The translations under genes and the position numbers were made by a program. DNA of 18,507 nt from positions 1 through 18,507 of the forward strand of contig CAMPET010000367.1 of assembly GCA_946803715.1 (NCBI GenBank), given 5' to 3'. The stretch is from Beroe ovata (Eukaryota; Ctenophora; Nuda; Beroida; Beroidae). Of this stretch, positions 17,523 through 18,507 are shown in pieces (position 1 is the first letter of the stretch; every line of letters starts with the position of its first letter). The notes below the pieces were generated by a model that did no database searches, had not been told where the DNA came from, and saw only the letters and a list, made by a program, of their open reading frames with translations.

Positions 17523-18232
17523 ATACCGAGTTAGTGAGTGACGGTAACCATGGTGACGAGCAGCTTGGTGTCAAGTCGTCGTGTATTGACACCACTACTA
17601 ATGACACCACTATGGTGGACTCTCTCGAGCTACCGGACGGTGACTTCCTCTCATCCCTGCCTAGCAGCGTCATTAGTAACACTGCAAGTAGGAGCAGTAG
17701 TTGTTCGACACGTTCTAGCAGTGGAGAACCACAGTTGAGTGGAGAACCACAGTTGAGTGGAGGACCACAGTTGAGTGGAGGACCTCCAGACTCCAGATAT
17801 GAGGTTGTTGGTGATGCTGGAGGGGGTCACGGAGCAAGAGAGGGTGATCCAGATCAGGAGGAGTCCCCGAGATCTGAGGTAGCAGAGGACATCAACCATG
17901 TCACTGACAACGGTGTCACTACTATGAGTGCTGTAGATAGTGTTGACACCGCACAAGACATGGATGTCTCAGAGGAAGAAAATAGAGATGGCCCTGAAGC
18001 AGAAAACAGCGATGTCAGTGAAGAAGAAAATGACTGCACTAGAGAGCTCACTGCCCCCTTATCGACATCTAGACTTCTCTTGGAAAGAGCGAATCGTATC
18101 AGTGACATACTACAGAGGGAGGAAGACAGGGATAACTCAAGAAGTCGGGGAGGGGAGGGGAACATGCTTCAACGAGGTTTGTGTAATAAGCTGAATATAT
18201 TCAATCTTTATAGATTCTTGCGGAGGCTGTAA
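17523..18232 (+). CDS. 3' exon of an unrecognised acidic, Ser-rich protein (partial)
   Basis: The open frame starts right after an acceptor-like sequence (CTCTATTTTCAG, ending 17522) and reads ..TELVSDGNHGDEQLG.. to a TAA at 18230-18232, about 235 residues. No ATG opens the frame, so this is probably a downstream exon whose 5' part lies outside the recognised region. The composition is that of a disordered protein: a Ser/Thr run (SSSCSTRSSS), three to four copies of the hexapeptide SGEPQL/SGGPQL, then acidic stretches (DVSEEEN twice, separated by RDGPEA). Next come a short predicted helix STSRLLLERANRISDILQREE and a basic end (LYRFLRRL). I do not recognise the family. The exon could instead end at a donor-like GAGGTTTGTG near 18175, which would make the last residues spurious. 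No AATAAA follows within the window. Confidence 0.55.
17720..17791 (+). repeat. 18-bp coding tandem repeat
   Basis: AGTGGAGAACCACAGTTG is repeated twice exactly, once with G for A (GGACC), then as a partial fourth copy. It encodes SGEPQL, SGEPQL, SGGPQL, SGGP. The repeat keeps the reading frame, consistent with a real coding exon. Confidence 0.9.
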
Positions 18233-18430
18233 TTGTACTTTTAGGTATCTCCCCAGTCCCCTGCCTCACAAAGGAAGGGAGGTGATTTCTTCCCGGAGGA
18301 TTGCTTTATATGAGTCTATTGATCAAACTGCCAAAATGTGTAATTTCACTCGAAATTGCACCGTCGCTACCTATATCATATCGTGCTGTAGAATGTCAAA
18401 ATTGTGTCAATTGTATCCCCCCACGTACCC
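18233..18430. other. Downstream flank of the last exon
   Basis: Unique sequence with no coding signal and no canonical polyA hexamer. Confidence 0.4.
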
Positions 18431-18436
18431 CCTTCC

Positions 18437-18507
18437 TCTGTGTGTGTGTGTATGTATGTATGTGTGTGTGTGTGTGTGTGGGTGTGTGTGTTTGTGTTGT
18501 AGTGTGG
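18437..18507. repeat. GT microsatellite at the window end
   Basis: A (GT)n tract interrupted by ATGTATGTATG and GGGTGTG runs to the last base. Confidence 0.9.

Overview
This is eukaryotic, almost certainly animal, nuclear DNA. The recognisable proteins (IMPACT, hyccin/FAM126, the proteasome ubiquitin receptor ADRM1/Rpn13, ABHD18) are all close to their animal family patterns. One gene carries a clear GT-AG intron, AATAAA-type polyadenylation signals follow several genes, and (GT)n/(CA)n microsatellites are abundant. There is no bacterial, organellar or viral gene. Coding exons are unusually intron-poor: three multi-exon vertebrate genes are each a single open coding exon here. That points to a compact invertebrate genome, perhaps an early-branching lineage such as a sponge, but the species cannot be fixed from the sequence alone.

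Layout. 1-4750 holds no recognisable gene; it contains microsatellites, small inverted repeats and, at 4354-4454, a perfect 30-nt palindrome followed by three short hairpins. 4758-13015 is a tight head-to-tail run of five + strand genes: IMPACT (4841-5779, TATA box 76 nt upstream of the ATG), an unrecognised 140-aa basic-to-acidic protein (5973-6395), hyccin (6871-8061), ADRM1 (9351-10274) and two-exon ABHD18 (10927-11484 joined to 11801-12538). 13016-17522 has no recognisable coding sequence. It includes a CpG-rich patch ending in a donor-like site near 13807 and, at 16714-17434, two 97%-identical 269-bp direct repeats separated by a foldback (multi-arm inverted repeat) segment. 17523-18232 is a + strand exon encoding an acidic, Ser-rich, low-complexity protein with a hexapeptide repeat, followed by a GT microsatellite at the window end.

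The genes have no obvious shared pathway: translation-stress control (IMPACT), the plasma-membrane PI4-kinase scaffold (hyccin), proteasomal ubiquitin recognition (ADRM1) and an alpha/beta hydrolase-fold protein (ABHD18). The most interesting points are structural. They are the unknown small gene wedged 193 bp behind IMPACT with no intervening polyA signal, acceptor-like YAG sites just upstream of the start codons, a dense cluster of nine TGTACA palindromes upstream of ADRM1, and a single-N assembly junction that coincides with the start of the second 269-bp repeat copy, which may be a false duplication revealing an insertion polymorphism. I did not find evidence for a novel defence, mobile or enzymatic system here.
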